This document shows positions 12,311-22,867 of a stretch of 64,000 bases of DNA, one piece after another. A model generated the notes under the pieces. It was not told the origin of the DNA. It did no database searches and saw only the letters and a program-made list of their open reading frames with translations. Both the position numbers and the translations under genes were made by a program. Source of the DNA: Eunapius fragilis (Eukaryota; Porifera; Demospongiae; Spongillida; Spongillidae); NCBI GenBank assembly GCA_963681505.1, contig OY811972.1, forward strand, positions 10,893,320 through 10,957,319, read 5' to 3'. Positions within the stretch are counted from its first letter, which is position 1; every line of letters begins with the position of its first letter.

Positions 12311-12870
12311 CAATCTTCCTCCTTATGCTAGTTCTTGGCTGTCAGTTGTTCCTTCGGTTGGCCTTGGATTGCATCTTGACTCCCCAGAGATCCGTACTGC
12401 AGGAAGTGGTGGCTTGGCTTGAATTCTTCTGGCAGGTCCTCCTGTCCTTTCTGTCCAGACATTGCTTTGGACCCACTTGGCCACCATGCAGCTTCATGCA
12501 GACATTGAGGTGGCTAAGTCAGCTGCTTATGATGTCACAGTAACCTCTCCCCTTACCCCAGCCACCCTGAATGAAGCCAACATCCATGAAGGAGCTGCTG
12601 CCTTAGCTGCTGAGACTAGGAAGCATGCAGCCAATAACACTAGATGCTAAGCACTTGGATGGACTTGCATTCCTCTTGCAGTTGAAATATTTGGGAATTG
12701 GAGAAAAGAAGCACAGTTGTTTTTTCTCATGTGTGGGTACTCTGCTAGCTTTAAGACAAGGTCAATCAAAGTCTTCAGTTGTTGGCAACATTTATGGTTG
12801 CCTCTACCTCTCTCTAGTCAGGTCTGTGGCAAGGTCCATCATGGGAAGAGAGGGAGTTACATGTAATTAG
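12300..12870 (+). pseudogene. Retroelement C-terminal region (decayed)
   Basis: Three frames together give a recognisable order: LGLHLDSPEIRTA (about 12360-12400), a CPFCPDIALDPLGHH zinc-knuckle stretch ending in SCRH (about 12435-12500), then YDVTVTSPLTPATLNEA and AALAAETRKHAANN (about 12525-12645), then TLLALRQGQSKSSVV (about 12735-12790). From memory this order is typical of the region after the reverse transcriptase in proteins abundant in sponges and cnidarians. Frameshifts and stops separate the pieces, so the copy is dead. Confidence 0.6.
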
Positions 12871-13016
12871 AACTTTTGTAGTGTTTAATGTTTGGTGTAT
12901 TGGTTTATGTTTGAGTTTTAAATAATAATAATATCTAGATGTTCATGTATCCATGCATTCCCTATTAACTTTAGGTACAAAAAAATAATAATTCATCTGT
13001 CCAGAACTATTCCACA

Positions 13017-13086
13017 TTTAGCTGGTGATGCCCTCAGTCTATTTGATGATGAGGTGCGGTCGTGTTTTGCAGAGTGTACTTCCTAG
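13017..13086 (+). pseudogene. Second retroelement fragment
   Basis: One frame reads LAGDALSLFDDEVRSCFAEC and then stops. It resembles a segment that normally lies upstream of the zinc-knuckle region in the same protein type, so it is out of order relative to 12300-12870. Confidence 0.45.
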
Positions 13087-13159
13087 TGGTTTGTTGTTAA
13101 TATCTAGTATAACTGTCTAGAGCTCTAGTTTAGATCTGTATTATATGACTTGTATTAAC

Positions 13160-13462
13160 ACAAGATATAAAAATTTAATTAAAATAAAATTGGTGATGTA
13201 GGATTTGTAGACAGCAATTGAGTAAAAAGTAAGGAAACAAGGAATTACGGATATTAGGCATTCATTTAATTATAAATATTACAGACCTACATTTAGCACA
13301 GAATTTCAAGGAGGTAGATTTGCTAAATAATGTAGGTCTGTAATATTTATAATTAAATGAATGCCTAATATCCGTAATTCCTTGTTTCCTTACTTTTTAC
13401 TCAATTGCTGTCTACAAATCCTACATCACCAATTTTATTTTAATTAAATTTTTATATCTTGT
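13160..13462. repeat. Foldback of copy II
   Basis: Near-perfect palindrome, ACAAGATATAAAAATTT at one end and its complement at the other, with arms of about 135 bp. It contains TTGGTGATGTAGGATTTG and, near the centre, ACCTACATTTAGCACA. These align with the foldbacks of copies I and IV, although the rest of the arms is very different. Confidence 0.9.
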
Positions 13463-13543
13463 TTCACACATTTTTATGCTAGGCGCTGTACATGTAAGCC
13501 GGGATCCGCCTGTGGTAATAAGCTAAAATTATAAACATGTATT

Positions 13544-14021
13544 CAGGGGCGGATCTAGGATATCGGAGCGAGGGGGGGAAAGTGATCGCGGTAAGGGACA
13601 CGCCCACACAGCTAGGGGGTATGGGGGAGCGCTGTAAGCTCCCCCATCGGGGTCTGGGGCTCCGCCCCAGCCGCTTTGCAACTTTCACACTTTTTAAGTC
13701 ACAAAACATAGCATAATTGCGTAGTAGCAGATATAATATCTAGTGAATGAATAGTTTTTCCCTCTTGCGCTCTGCCATTATGTGCCTTAGAGGTGCCAGA
13801 TCTTAACAAGGACGACCATTCACACACAGTGCCATTGACTTGGCTGTTTCCGAAGCCAAGGTTCCCACATTTGTGTAACTGATTACCTGTATTGTGTTGT
13901 TTATTTATACATTTATTTTTGTTATAAAAAAAAAAAAATGAATATTACTACGGCGGTCCAGCGGGGGGGGGGGGGGGAATTCCCTAGTTCCCCCCCCCCC
14001 CCCCCCCTGGATCCGCCCCTG
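13544..14021. mobile_element. CAGGGGCGG-type element inside copy II
   Basis: Starts CAGGGGCGGATCTAGGA and ends TGGATCCGCCCCTG, flanked by GTATT on both sides, which reads as a 5-bp target duplication. The interior has the GC hairpin (GGGGCTCCGCCCC near 13660), an A run and paired G and C runs near 13965-14007. It inserted after copy II. Confidence 0.7.
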
Positions 14022-14221
14022 GTATTATATCAGAGATACATGTATTGAATAATCGTGCCGTGTAATGCAAGATTACTTCTCATGGCGAGGAAGTATTCAT
14101 CCCTGCGCAATCACATGCATGCTCGTAACTAAACTGTCTTAACTTGGTCGGAAGATCGATACGGCGCAAACGGTAGCCCTGCTATATAGCATTCAAAAAA
14201 ACATTAGTTGTAATTATAAAT

Positions 14222-14509
14222 TTACGTATTTTTCGACACAAGGTGAAGTCCACCCCTCCCCCTTCCTCGCCGCCTTCTATACGGCCGAGCTCCAGGAGGC
14301 CCCCAGTACGGATGGGGCCATATTCCCCATGGGGCTGGGGCCAGCGGTGGAGCTGGGGCAAGCAGAGTGTGGGCCAGCAGAGCAGGTGGAGCTGGGGGCA
14401 GTGGCGGAGCTGGGGCCAGAGGTGGGGCAAGCAGGACCGGTATCGGAGAGTAGGGACCCTCCTCACCCGAGTCAACAGCAAACAGATTCTCAGCTTCTTC
14501 TGCCGTGAC
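14222..14509 (-). CDS. Exon 2 of the MPSR-type gene in copy II
   Basis: After a TTGTAG acceptor the minus strand is open for 95 codons and ends TAA (14222-14224). It begins acidic (VTAEEAENLFAVDSGEEG), becomes alanine/proline-rich (repeats of LAPAPPL), passes through tryptophan-proline motifs (WGIWPHPYWGPPG) and ends in an arginine/glycine block (RRRRGRGRGG). The same order, acidic then proline-rich then RG-rich, is seen after 59221 in copy IV. An RG tail usually means RNA or nucleic-acid binding; that function is inference. Confidence 0.5.
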   Translation of the reverse strand, partial: VTAEEAENLFAVDSGEEGPYSPIPVLLAPPLAPAPPLPPAPPALLAHTLLAPAPPLAPAPWGIWPHPYWGPPGARPYRRRRGRGRGGLHLVSKNT

Positions 14510-14770
14510 CTACAAGGGTAATAATAAATATTATATAGACATAATGCCATGCATGCAAATCCTATGTACACATGCATACCTCTTCCATATCTTAAAGTAA
14601 AGAGTGAGTGAGAAAATTTGCTTTATATAAACCAAAACTGATCTAATACGAGGGAAGGATTAAATTATTGGAACGGCCTCGCATAATAAATGTGTTGAAC
14701 AAACCAACTATATATGCGGTGGTGGGGGTGGGGCTGAATTAAGACGGCCTGCATTTCAAATGGCTAGTAT

Positions 14771-16000
14771 TTGCTGATATATGTGAAACTGCACACAATC
14801 ATGTGTAGAGAGAGGCCTAGGGTTGCTGCCACTTTAACTTATGCATGGGTAAAAATTACAATGATGTACTTGAGAACACAGGTTGCAGCCATAGAGATTT
14901 TAAGTCCACATGCTGGGACACCATACATGGAATCATGCAGGAAGTTAGTTAATCCTGCAAAGCATAAATCACTTATCCAAATTGAAACTATTAGAAAAGA
15001 GCTGCATGTAATAGGTAACTGGTTCCAGCTGAAAACAGGAGAACATCATGGAGGATGATTGGTGGTCCATGTGCATGTTTTAGCAGCCATAGAAGCTAGG
15101 TTTTAGACCACCACACACTGTGCCACCATATATGGAGGAAGGGGCAGGCTTGTGGTTTTATGAATGCAAAGTTGCAAGATAAATGCTGACACAGAGAAAC
15201 ATGTTAGACTCCTTGACATATGAACAGATACATGGGAGGGAGGCAAGCCTATTTTTAAGAGCAGTTTTGTATAGAGAACGTACAGCAACTGATATAAGGA
15301 TTGGATTGTGAGTTAAGTACAACATATAATTGTGTGAACTCATATTCTGGGGTTAGGGCCTATAGAGACAGATCCATTAATTTACATGCAGTCAAGGTCA
15401 CAGCTGCAACCCCATTTGCCATTTGATAATCCTGCAAAGCATAAATCTCTTAGTCAGAGTGACAGCTCTTAAAAGAGCTGTAATTGGTTCCAGATGATGT
15501 ACTGGAGAACCCAGGGAAGGTTCAGGTTTGCAGCCACAGTATATGTGTCAAAGTTTAAGACCACATGCTGGGACACCACACATGGAATCATGCAGGAAGT
15601 TAGTTAGTCCTGCAAAGCGAGGCAGATAGATAGCTCTTAAGAGAGGTGCATGTAATAGGTTCCAGCTGAAAATTAGAGATCATCATGGTCCTGCATGTTT
15701 TAGCAGCCATAGAAGCTATGACACATACTGGGCCACCAAATATGGTATCCATACAGGAAGGAGGCAAGCATGTGGTTTTATAGACTGTACAGCTGTAAGA
15801 TAAAATATTGTTTACACAGAGAACCTAGGGATCATGTTTTAGCAGCCATAGATGCTACATCCTGTATGGCGAGGTTTAAAAGACACATGCTGGGCCACCA
15901 TATATGGTATCCATTGACAGGCATGTGGTTTTATCCTTGTAAAAATATAATAGTCAACATTCACAGACATGTAGTGTGAATGTGGTATAAAAATCCCCTC
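14771..16000. repeat. Diverged large tandem repeats in the copy II intron
   Basis: Blocks containing CATGCTGGGACACCA, AATCATGCAGGAAGTTAGTT and TTTTAGCAGCCATAGA recur at about 14906, 15560 and 15840 in the same order with variable spacing. They occupy the intron between the two exons of the copy II gene. Confidence 0.6.
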
Positions 16001-16158
16001 AGAGAGTATCAAAGCTGGCAAGCATATACTCCAATGCAAACTGATCTGGCGTTATTCGTTTTCCTATCTCGCAGACGAACACACGCACACGATACAATAC
16101 ATCGGTCCCATGCGTGTAGGACATGCATATTGCATCCAAACATTGCAAACACTCCTAC

Positions 16159-16616
16159 CTCATAGTATTTCTTTTCCTGCAGCTGGCAGCTGTTTATCCT
16201 AATAGAGATATCTCTCTTGGCCTTTGGATTTGCCTGATATTGATCTTGTTTGGAGGCTAAAATCAGTTCTCGATTTTGATCATAGTAGGCCTTCACGCTA
16301 TCCTTCTTTCTTTCCGGATCAAGCCAGTATTGGGCCTTAGCGGTCTCCTTCTTACTTTCCGGATCAAGGCAGTATTGGGCCTTCGCGCTATCCTTCTTAC
16401 TTTCCGGATCAAGCCAGTATTGGGCCTTCATGCCTTCATGCTATCCTTCTTACTCTCAGGATCGGCTTTGTAGCGCTTCCTGTCGCAAGTCTTCTTTTTT
16501 TTCATGCGCTTCTTGAAAACTGTCACGCTCCTCAATATCTAGCGACTCGCCAACACAATAGTCATCATTTAACTTTGCGATCGATTCTTTTCTCTTCGCG
16601 ATCGACGTGACGGCAT
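16159..16616 (-). pseudogene. Exon 1 of the MPSR-type gene in copy II, broken
   Basis: The minus-strand ATG at 16616-16614 sits in the same context as the starts at 58016 and 61877 and reads MPSRRSRREKNRSQS before a stop at 16569. Further along, other frames give RYKADPESKKDS and repeats of QYWLDPESKKDSAKA, clearly the same repeat as YKADPEKKKASVR in copies IV and V. A short duplication near 16425-16440 shifts the frame. A GAG|GTAGGA donor follows QEKKYYE. It is therefore a dead or heavily diverged copy. Confidence 0.65.
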
Positions 16617-16910
16617 TTTGAAGAAAACAAACCAGACACGCCAAGCTTTTGGTATACAACCGTGACAACAATTGAATAGTAACTGTAGCGCATGCACTAT
16701 ATGAAATATAGAACGTGTTCAACCACACGTTCCCGCCCACTTTTATGTCTTCCAAAGGCCGATAAAATCTGTTGTGGGCTATACTAACAAAACTAAGTTT
16801 GCTAGAGATTGAAATTTGTGTCAAGCATAACTCTCGTTACTAACATAATAAAACAAATCTAACTCGACAATAAGTTTCTAATTTGTTGGTTCTAGTGCTT
16901 CCGCATAACA

Positions 16911-18336
16911 GAAGAAGAAGAAGAAGAAGAAGAAGAAGAAGAAGAAGAAGAAGAAGAAGAAGAAGAAGAAGAAGAAGAAGAAGAAGAAGAAGAAGAAGAA
17001 GAAGAAGAAGAAGAAGAAGAAGAAGAAGAAGAAGAAGAAGAAGAAGAAGAGAAGAAGAAGAAGAAAAGAAAGAAGAAGAAGAAGAAGAAGAAGAAGAAGA
17101 AGAAGAGAAGAAGAAGAAGAAGAAGAAGAAGAAGAAGAAGAAGAAGAAGAAGAAGAAGAAGAAGAAGAAGAAGAAGAAGAAGAAGAAGAAGAAGAAGAAG
17201 AAAGAAGAAGAAGAAGAAGAAGAAGAAGAAGAAGAAGAAGAAGAGAAGAAGAAGAAGAAGAAGAAGAAGAAGAAGAAGAAGAGAAGAAGAAGAAGAAGAA
17301 GAAGAAGAAAGAAGAAGAAGAAGAAGAAGAAAGAAGAAGAAGAAGAAGAAGAAGAAGAAGAAGAAGAAGAAGAAGAAGAAGAAGAAGAAGAAAGAAGAAG
17401 AAGAAGAAGAAGAAGAAGAAGAAGAAGAAGAAGAAGAAGAAGAAGAAGAAGAAGAAGAAGAAGAAGAAGAAGAAGAAGAAGAAGAAGAAGAAGAAGAAGA
17501 AGGAAGAAGAAGAAGAAGAAGAAGAAGAAGAAGAAGAAGAAGAAGAAGAAGAAGAAGAAGAAGAAGAAGAAGAAGAAGAAGAAGAAGAAGAGAAAGAAGA
17601 AGAGAAGAAGAAGAAGAAGAAGAAGAAGAAGAAGAAGAAGAAGAAGAAGAAGAAGAAGAAGAAGAAGAAGAAGAAGAAGAAGAAGAGAAGAAGAAGAAGA
17701 AGAAGAAGAAGAAGAAGAAGAAGAAGAAGAAGAAGAAGAAGAAGAAGAAGAAGAAGAAGAAGAAGAAGAAGAAGAAGAAGAAGAAAGAAGAAGAAGAAGA
17801 AGAAGAAGAAGAAGAAGAAGAAGAAGAAGAAGAAGAAGAAGAAGAAGAAGAAGAAGAAGAAGAAGAAGAAGAAGAAGAAGAAGAAGAAGAAGAAGAAGAA
17901 GAAGAAGAAGAAGAAGAAGAAGAAGAAGAAGAAGAAGAAGAAGAAGAAGAAGAAGAAGAAGAAGAAGAAGAAGAAGAAGAAGAAGAAGAAGAAGAAGAAG
18001 AAGAAGAAGAAGAAGAAGAAGAAGAAGAAGAAGAAGAAGAAGAAGAAGAAGAAGAAGAAGAAGAAGAAGAAGAAGAAGAAGAAGAAGAGAAGAAGAAGAA
18101 GAAGAAGAAGAAGAAGAGAAGAAGAAGAAGAAGAAGAAGAAGAAGAAGAAGAAGAAGAAGAAGAAGAGAAGAAGAAGAAGAAGAAGAAGAAGAAGAAGAA
18201 GAAGAAGAAGAAGAGAAGAAGAAGAAGAAGAAGAAGAAGAAGAAGAAGAAGAAGAAGAAGAAGAAGAAGAAGAAGAAGAAGAAGAAGAAGAAGAAGAAGA
18301 AGAAGAAGAAGAAGAAGAAGAAGAAGAAGAAGAAGA
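16911..18336. repeat. (GAA)n giant trinucleotide satellite, about 1.4 kb
   Basis: Almost uninterrupted GAA/TTC repeat with occasional one-base slips that switch frame between Lys, Arg and Glu codons. The long reading frames on both strands are artefacts of the repeat. On the minus strand it sits exactly where other copies of the hairpin element have a short CGTCGTCTTCTTCTT tract (57606-57622 and 61585-61615), so it is an expansion of that tract. Confidence 0.95.
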
Positions 18337-18549
18337 TGGAGAAACTTTTTTTCAGGTTCGAGTGTGGGAACAAGAGAGCGTTATCTCTGTTGTCTGAGCT
18401 TTCTAAGCGTCGGCAGTTTTATTACATTGTAGGTAATTGTTGGCTGTATCCAAATACGCTCGCTAAAGGCCAACTGATTCTACGGTGCAACGGCAATAGT
18501 GGAATCTGGTGTTTTGCTAATCGTCTTCATCACACTTCAAATCCTACAT

Positions 18550-18571
18550 AGGACCTACTAACGTAGGTCCT
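18550..18571 (-). other. 5' terminal hairpin of copy II
   Basis: Stem AGGACCTAC pairs with GTAGGTCCT around GTTA. It is preceded on the minus strand by TC and followed by ATGTAGGATT. Confidence 0.8.
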
Positions 18572-18659
18572 GATAAATGTATTCTCTTATTTAATAGTTA
18601 TTAATTAATTTTAAAAATAATAATAATTGTTTAGGGCTAGGGTTGGGGTTAGTTAGGTT

Positions 18660-18842
18660 CTAACTCTTCTTCTCCATCTCCTCCTCCTCCTCCTCCTCCT
18701 CCTCTTCTTCCTTCTCCTTCTCCTTCTTCTCCTTCTCCTTCTCCATCTCCTTCTCCTTCTCCCCCTTCTCCATCTCCTTCTCCTTCTCTTTCTCCTTCTT
18801 CTTCTCCTCCTCCTCCTCCTCTTCTCCTTCTCCTCCTTCTTT
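18660..18842. repeat. TCC/TTC-rich imperfect repeat
   Basis: Degenerate CTCCTT trinucleotide/hexanucleotide repeat. Arginine/lysine frames across it are spurious. Confidence 0.85.
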
Positions 18843-19104
18843 ATGGACTGCGCTTGCACGGATTAGATACATTACTCTTTGTTAGGCGTAAATGCAAGCA
18901 TTTGTACACTGACCATGTGCATTCATGCATGAAAGCCCATATGTGGTTATTCATTTTGGAGGTGTCTTTTCAAGACCTCCATTATCTTTCCTCCCTCTCT
19001 CATTCCTTCTCTTCACTTTCGCACAACATGCATACTGCTGTACACATGCATGGAGATGGTTACGTGACGCGCCTGCTTGATTTGTTCTATTCCTTCACTC
19101 CTTA

Positions 19105-19215
19105 CCAGAACAATGTAACTCCATTGAATGTGGCAAGTCAGAATGGTCATTATAATGTAGTACAGACCTTGTAGGGAACTGGTGCTGATGTGAATATAGC
19201 AAGATCAGACGTTCA
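19105..19215 (+). pseudogene. Ankyrin-repeat relic
   Basis: After a TTACCAG acceptor-like site the frame reads NNVTPLNVASQNGHYNVVQ, TL, a TAG stop, then GTGADVNIA. This matches one 33-residue ankyrin repeat (T-P-L, A-x-x-x-G-H, V-V-x-x-L, G-A-D-V-N), with the stop replacing a residue after the second helix. Flanking repeats are not visible. Confidence 0.6.
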
Positions 19216-20388
19216 TATACAAATAGATTATGTTTGTGGAAAACTGGTTTAGCAGTATACAGTAAATGTAGCCTATCTTACTAGCCCACATGATTGTACA
19301 TAGGGTCCACCACAAAGTACATCACAAATCCTGGGGGGATGGGGTGGGGTGGGGTGGAGGGTGGGGTGGGGGTGGTTGTGGGGGATATGTACCTCAGTCA
19401 GCTTATCCCCTGCAAATATAGGCTAGCTACATTGTACCTCTTACCACAAATCATGGCCAGTGGCTTACTTAGCATGCATTAAAAGTCATATTGCTGTGTT
19501 CTCACATCCCACAGCAACAGAAAAGGCAAACAGGTCCTACATATATGTGTGCAGTAGGTACAGTAGCTAGGAATAAAATTTTGGAAACCTCTTTTGTGTG
19601 TCTGTATGTTAAATGGATGTAGTTGGGGCAGTGCTCAAGGGGGTTGGGGAAGTGTTGTATGCTCACCCATAGGGGACCCCAGAAGCTGTGAAGCTTTAAC
19701 ATTTACATCATCAAATAAAACAATATGGTTCTGATGTTGTGCAAAGGGGAGGGGAGGGGGGGGGGGGTACACATTCCCAAAGTGCCCCTCACTTTGAGCA
19801 GGAGCCTGTGATTTCTATAACTGCTAGAGTAGCGATGCTATATAATTCTGTACTTATATGCAAAGTGTTTGGCCAGCTCCACGCATGCACTGGTGGATGT
19901 ATTAAAACCCTGTATTGCCCTTTTAGGGGCAGTCTGCTTGTAATTTTATATTTGCTATAGACCCTCGGCAAGAGCACTACACTTTGGATAATTCATTTGT
20001 TACCAAATTTATACCAAGTTATACCAGCAGTTACTATTTGTATAACCATAGTCAGCTTAAGTGTTATATATCATGGCAGAGTGTAAGGGGCAAGGGGGAT
20101 GAGTGAGAGAGATCCAGCAAAAGGGAGGTGTGGAGGAAAGAGTGTTGAGGGAGGAAGGAGAGACAGAATAGAAGAGAGAAGATGCGACATACATGTACAA
20201 TACCATTACTTATAATTCCTTTTAGCATTAACATTAAAAACATCCATTTTATTAAATATTAGAGGTATATGGGCTCACCTTCACTTCAGTAGGTAAAGAC
20301 AAGAATGTACCCACCAGGCAAACCCAGCCTGTGATTTGTGTATGTATGTGTACGTGCATATGTGTTCATGTATGTGTGTGTTCACGTA

Positions 20389-20392
<4 letters not shown>
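19216..20392. other. No gene recognised
   Basis: Includes a GGGGT-rich stretch near 19337-19385 and a G run at 19750-19768. I found no exon I can support. Confidence 0.4.

Positions 20393-20457
<65 letters not shown>
20393..20457. repeat. (GT)n microsatellite
   Basis: Pure GT run. Confidence 0.95.
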
Positions 20458-20458
<1 letters not shown>

Positions 20459-21047
20459 CCCTATCATATATGTGAGCATGTTATTGTACAAGACCTTTTA
20501 TGATACAGGTTAAGGGGCCCCTCCCACCCCACTTGATTTTCCTCATAGTGTGACTGTTCACCATCATGAAACATTCCAAGCTGTTATTATACACTAAACA
20601 TAATTTTCATTTTTCAAGTTCAGTTATTATATACTTATCCATATTTACATAAAATAATTCTTAGGCGCATGCCTATTTGGGTAGTGAGTGGGAGGTGTGG
20701 AGAGGAGGGGATTGTGAATGGGAAGGTAGTGAGTGGGAGGTACGGAGAGGAGGGAGGAGGATGACACCTTGGTGAGGACGCAAATACACTTGGGTACCCA
20801 CCCTCTTCCCTCCTCTCTGTTGCAATTGATGTTGGCATTTGTATATTAAAATGGTATTCAACGTGAGTTGTGAGCGGTACATATGTGTGTGATAATGCGC
20901 GTTGACGTTATTTAATTATATTAATTAAGCTTCTGCGGACCCTTCAGAGGTACGTTTCCTCCCAGTGCTCCCTCCCCCTCTCTCCCTCCTCCTCTCTCCC
21001 TCCACCATCTCCCTCCCACCTCTCCACCCCCTCCCCCACCCCAATAG

Positions 21048-21418
21048 CAAGCATGAAGTGTTCCAAGTTCGACTGCCAGTCCTCTATCGTCCTTTCCTCC
21101 TCATGTAACTTAAGCAAGGTGGAATACTGCCTTCCCTTGTTGGTGCCCCCGGGAACATCATTCCCAACCGAGGTCTCCCTCCAGGGGCAGCACTGCATCT
21201 CCAAATACAATGTTGACAGCTCCAGTGGACAGTGGTCACCACCATAGGGGGCTGCTTCATCATGGCAAACACATCTGGGACAGAGTGCACCCTCAAGCAG
21301 TCGGATAATTACGTGGGGAGGTACTTTTGTGAGTGCGGGGACGACATGTGCAACAGTCCTGATGCCATCGTCGTGCCCCAGCTGGCAAATCGGACACTTT
21401 CGTCTACCTTGTCCTCTT
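21048..21418 (+). pseudogene. Ly6/activin-receptor-like cysteine-rich exon, frameshifted
   Basis: Bounded by a CCAATAG acceptor and a CTTGTGAGG donor. The first frame gives KCSKFDCQSS, CNLSKVEYC and QGQHCISKY. The second frame, entered near 21228, gives GGCFIMANTSGTEC, RYFCECGDDMCNSP and a glycosylation sequon. Cysteine spacing and the terminal C-x-C-x4-CN pattern fit the three-finger (LU or activin-receptor extracellular) fold. Entry and exit are both phase 1, as expected for a modular domain. One missing base between the frames breaks it. No kinase or anchor exon follows, so it is either a pseudogene or an exon whose partners are too diverged to see. Confidence 0.5.
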
Positions 21419-21420
21419 GT

Positions 21421-22867
21421 GAGGGGGGGGGAGGGGGGGGGGGGGGGGGGGGGGAAGGGCCCAAAAGCTTAAGCAACACTTTGCCCTGAGACGAAACTGA
21501 GACTAGATGAAACATCACTTCTGGCGGTCCTGCTGTTTTTTCATACAACAAGTCCTTTTTAAATTTGCATCAGATTCGAATGATTTAAATGAATATCATT
21601 ATTCTACACAGGACTACACCTGTGCACATTTTACTGCAAAACCTTTCTGATACATCTGCATGAATAATTTCATATTGTTTACATGTCCTCTATCACTTCA
21701 TGCAAGGCTTTTTTTAAACAGTACTAGTGGTACTACTACAGTGAAACAATGTAATATGTGTACAGGTGTACACAACAGCGATTCGATTGCTTTGCCGTGG
21801 GCCCGTAACGTCACGTAAATTCATTTGTAACCCTGACGTGACGGATGACGTTGTCGTCAGATTCAGGCTTACGTACCCGCGTTCTGACCGATTACTCACG
21901 GGGATTGGATTACGGTCGTCATATTCGTCCGTGTGCTTGCGCGCGTGAGTATGTGAGCAGTATCCGCAAGACTACGTTATTACACCGTAATTTCATTTCG
22001 TCCCCACGTTGTTTGACTCGTTCCCAAGCTTTAATAAATTTGCCTGCATTTTATAACAATTTACATATTAATGTATAGAGGAGATCCACGGAGTGGACAT
22101 TTACGGATATTTAGATGTCCAATTGCCCATTTACGTAAAAATGATTTTGCTAGCTCATTAACGCACTAACATATTCAAAGCCGGTTTCTGCTATGACCCA
22201 GTATCACTACGCCTCTCCATTGATAACTCCATGCATATTAATAGTCTAAGCACAGACCCAAATCAACTGCTCACATGTTTATCGCATTTCAACATACGGC
22301 GCAACGTTTCAAGTAATCACGTGCTCCTTAATTCGTTACGAGTGCATCTTTTGGTGGACTATTTGTGAGGCTCTCGAACTTCCAGGTGAGTTGTGACGAT
22401 AAAATACAGAATCTACGAGCATTGTAAAACAATCCAAGCTGGGTCATATCTCGAGACGCGACGTCTAAGGCATATAAAATCGCTGTTGAAATCTATGAAT
22501 AATTATCAACATCTTGGTTATTATAATGCTTTGCGATGGAGTTCCATTGCAGTCTGCTTACAAAACATTGCAGGGTGTGCGGTGGGAGATTGGTGGTGGC
22601 AAAGAAATCAAAAAGAAGCATTTAAAACTCCCAATCTTACAAAAAAGAGCTTAAACTAGCATTTGGTGTTGATACAATGTATGATCATTGATCATGTCAC
22701 CATTATTCTGCAAACCATGTATGGAGAGGGTGTTAAGAGGCAGAAATAGCTAGTACCATTCAGATGGTCATGCCCTACAAGTGGAAAGTCCATATGTGTG
22801 AAGTGAGTGAAGAGCAAATTATAACTGAATTTAATTACATGATCACATTTATGTTTACCAGCATGTT
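21421..22867. other. No gene recognised
   Basis: Starts with a G-rich run (21421-21456). An 88-codon frame at 22393-22659 has no family I know. Otherwise unique sequence. Confidence 0.4.

Larger units (their letters stand above)
13160..18573 (-). mobile_element. Hairpin/foldback element, copy II (complete but interrupted)
   Basis: Read on the minus strand: terminal TC at 18573-18572; a hairpin with stem AGGACCTAC and loop GTTA; TGTAGGATTTG; a giant CTT/GAA satellite (16911-18336); a gene exon 1 starting MPSR (16616); a donor at 16158; an intron with diverged tandem repeats; exon 2 (14509-14222); an inserted CAGGGGCGG element (13544-14021); and the 3' foldback (13462-13160). The order of parts matches copy IV at 57.4 kb, which is why I treat them as one family. 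The coding region is frameshifted. Confidence 0.7.

Noticed and set aside
16883-18397. Open frames of about 500 codons made of Arg/Lys/Glu runs (plus) and Ser/Leu/Phe runs (minus)
   Set aside because: They are translations of the GAA/TTC satellite with slippage-driven frame changes. No start context, codon variety or domain supports a protein.
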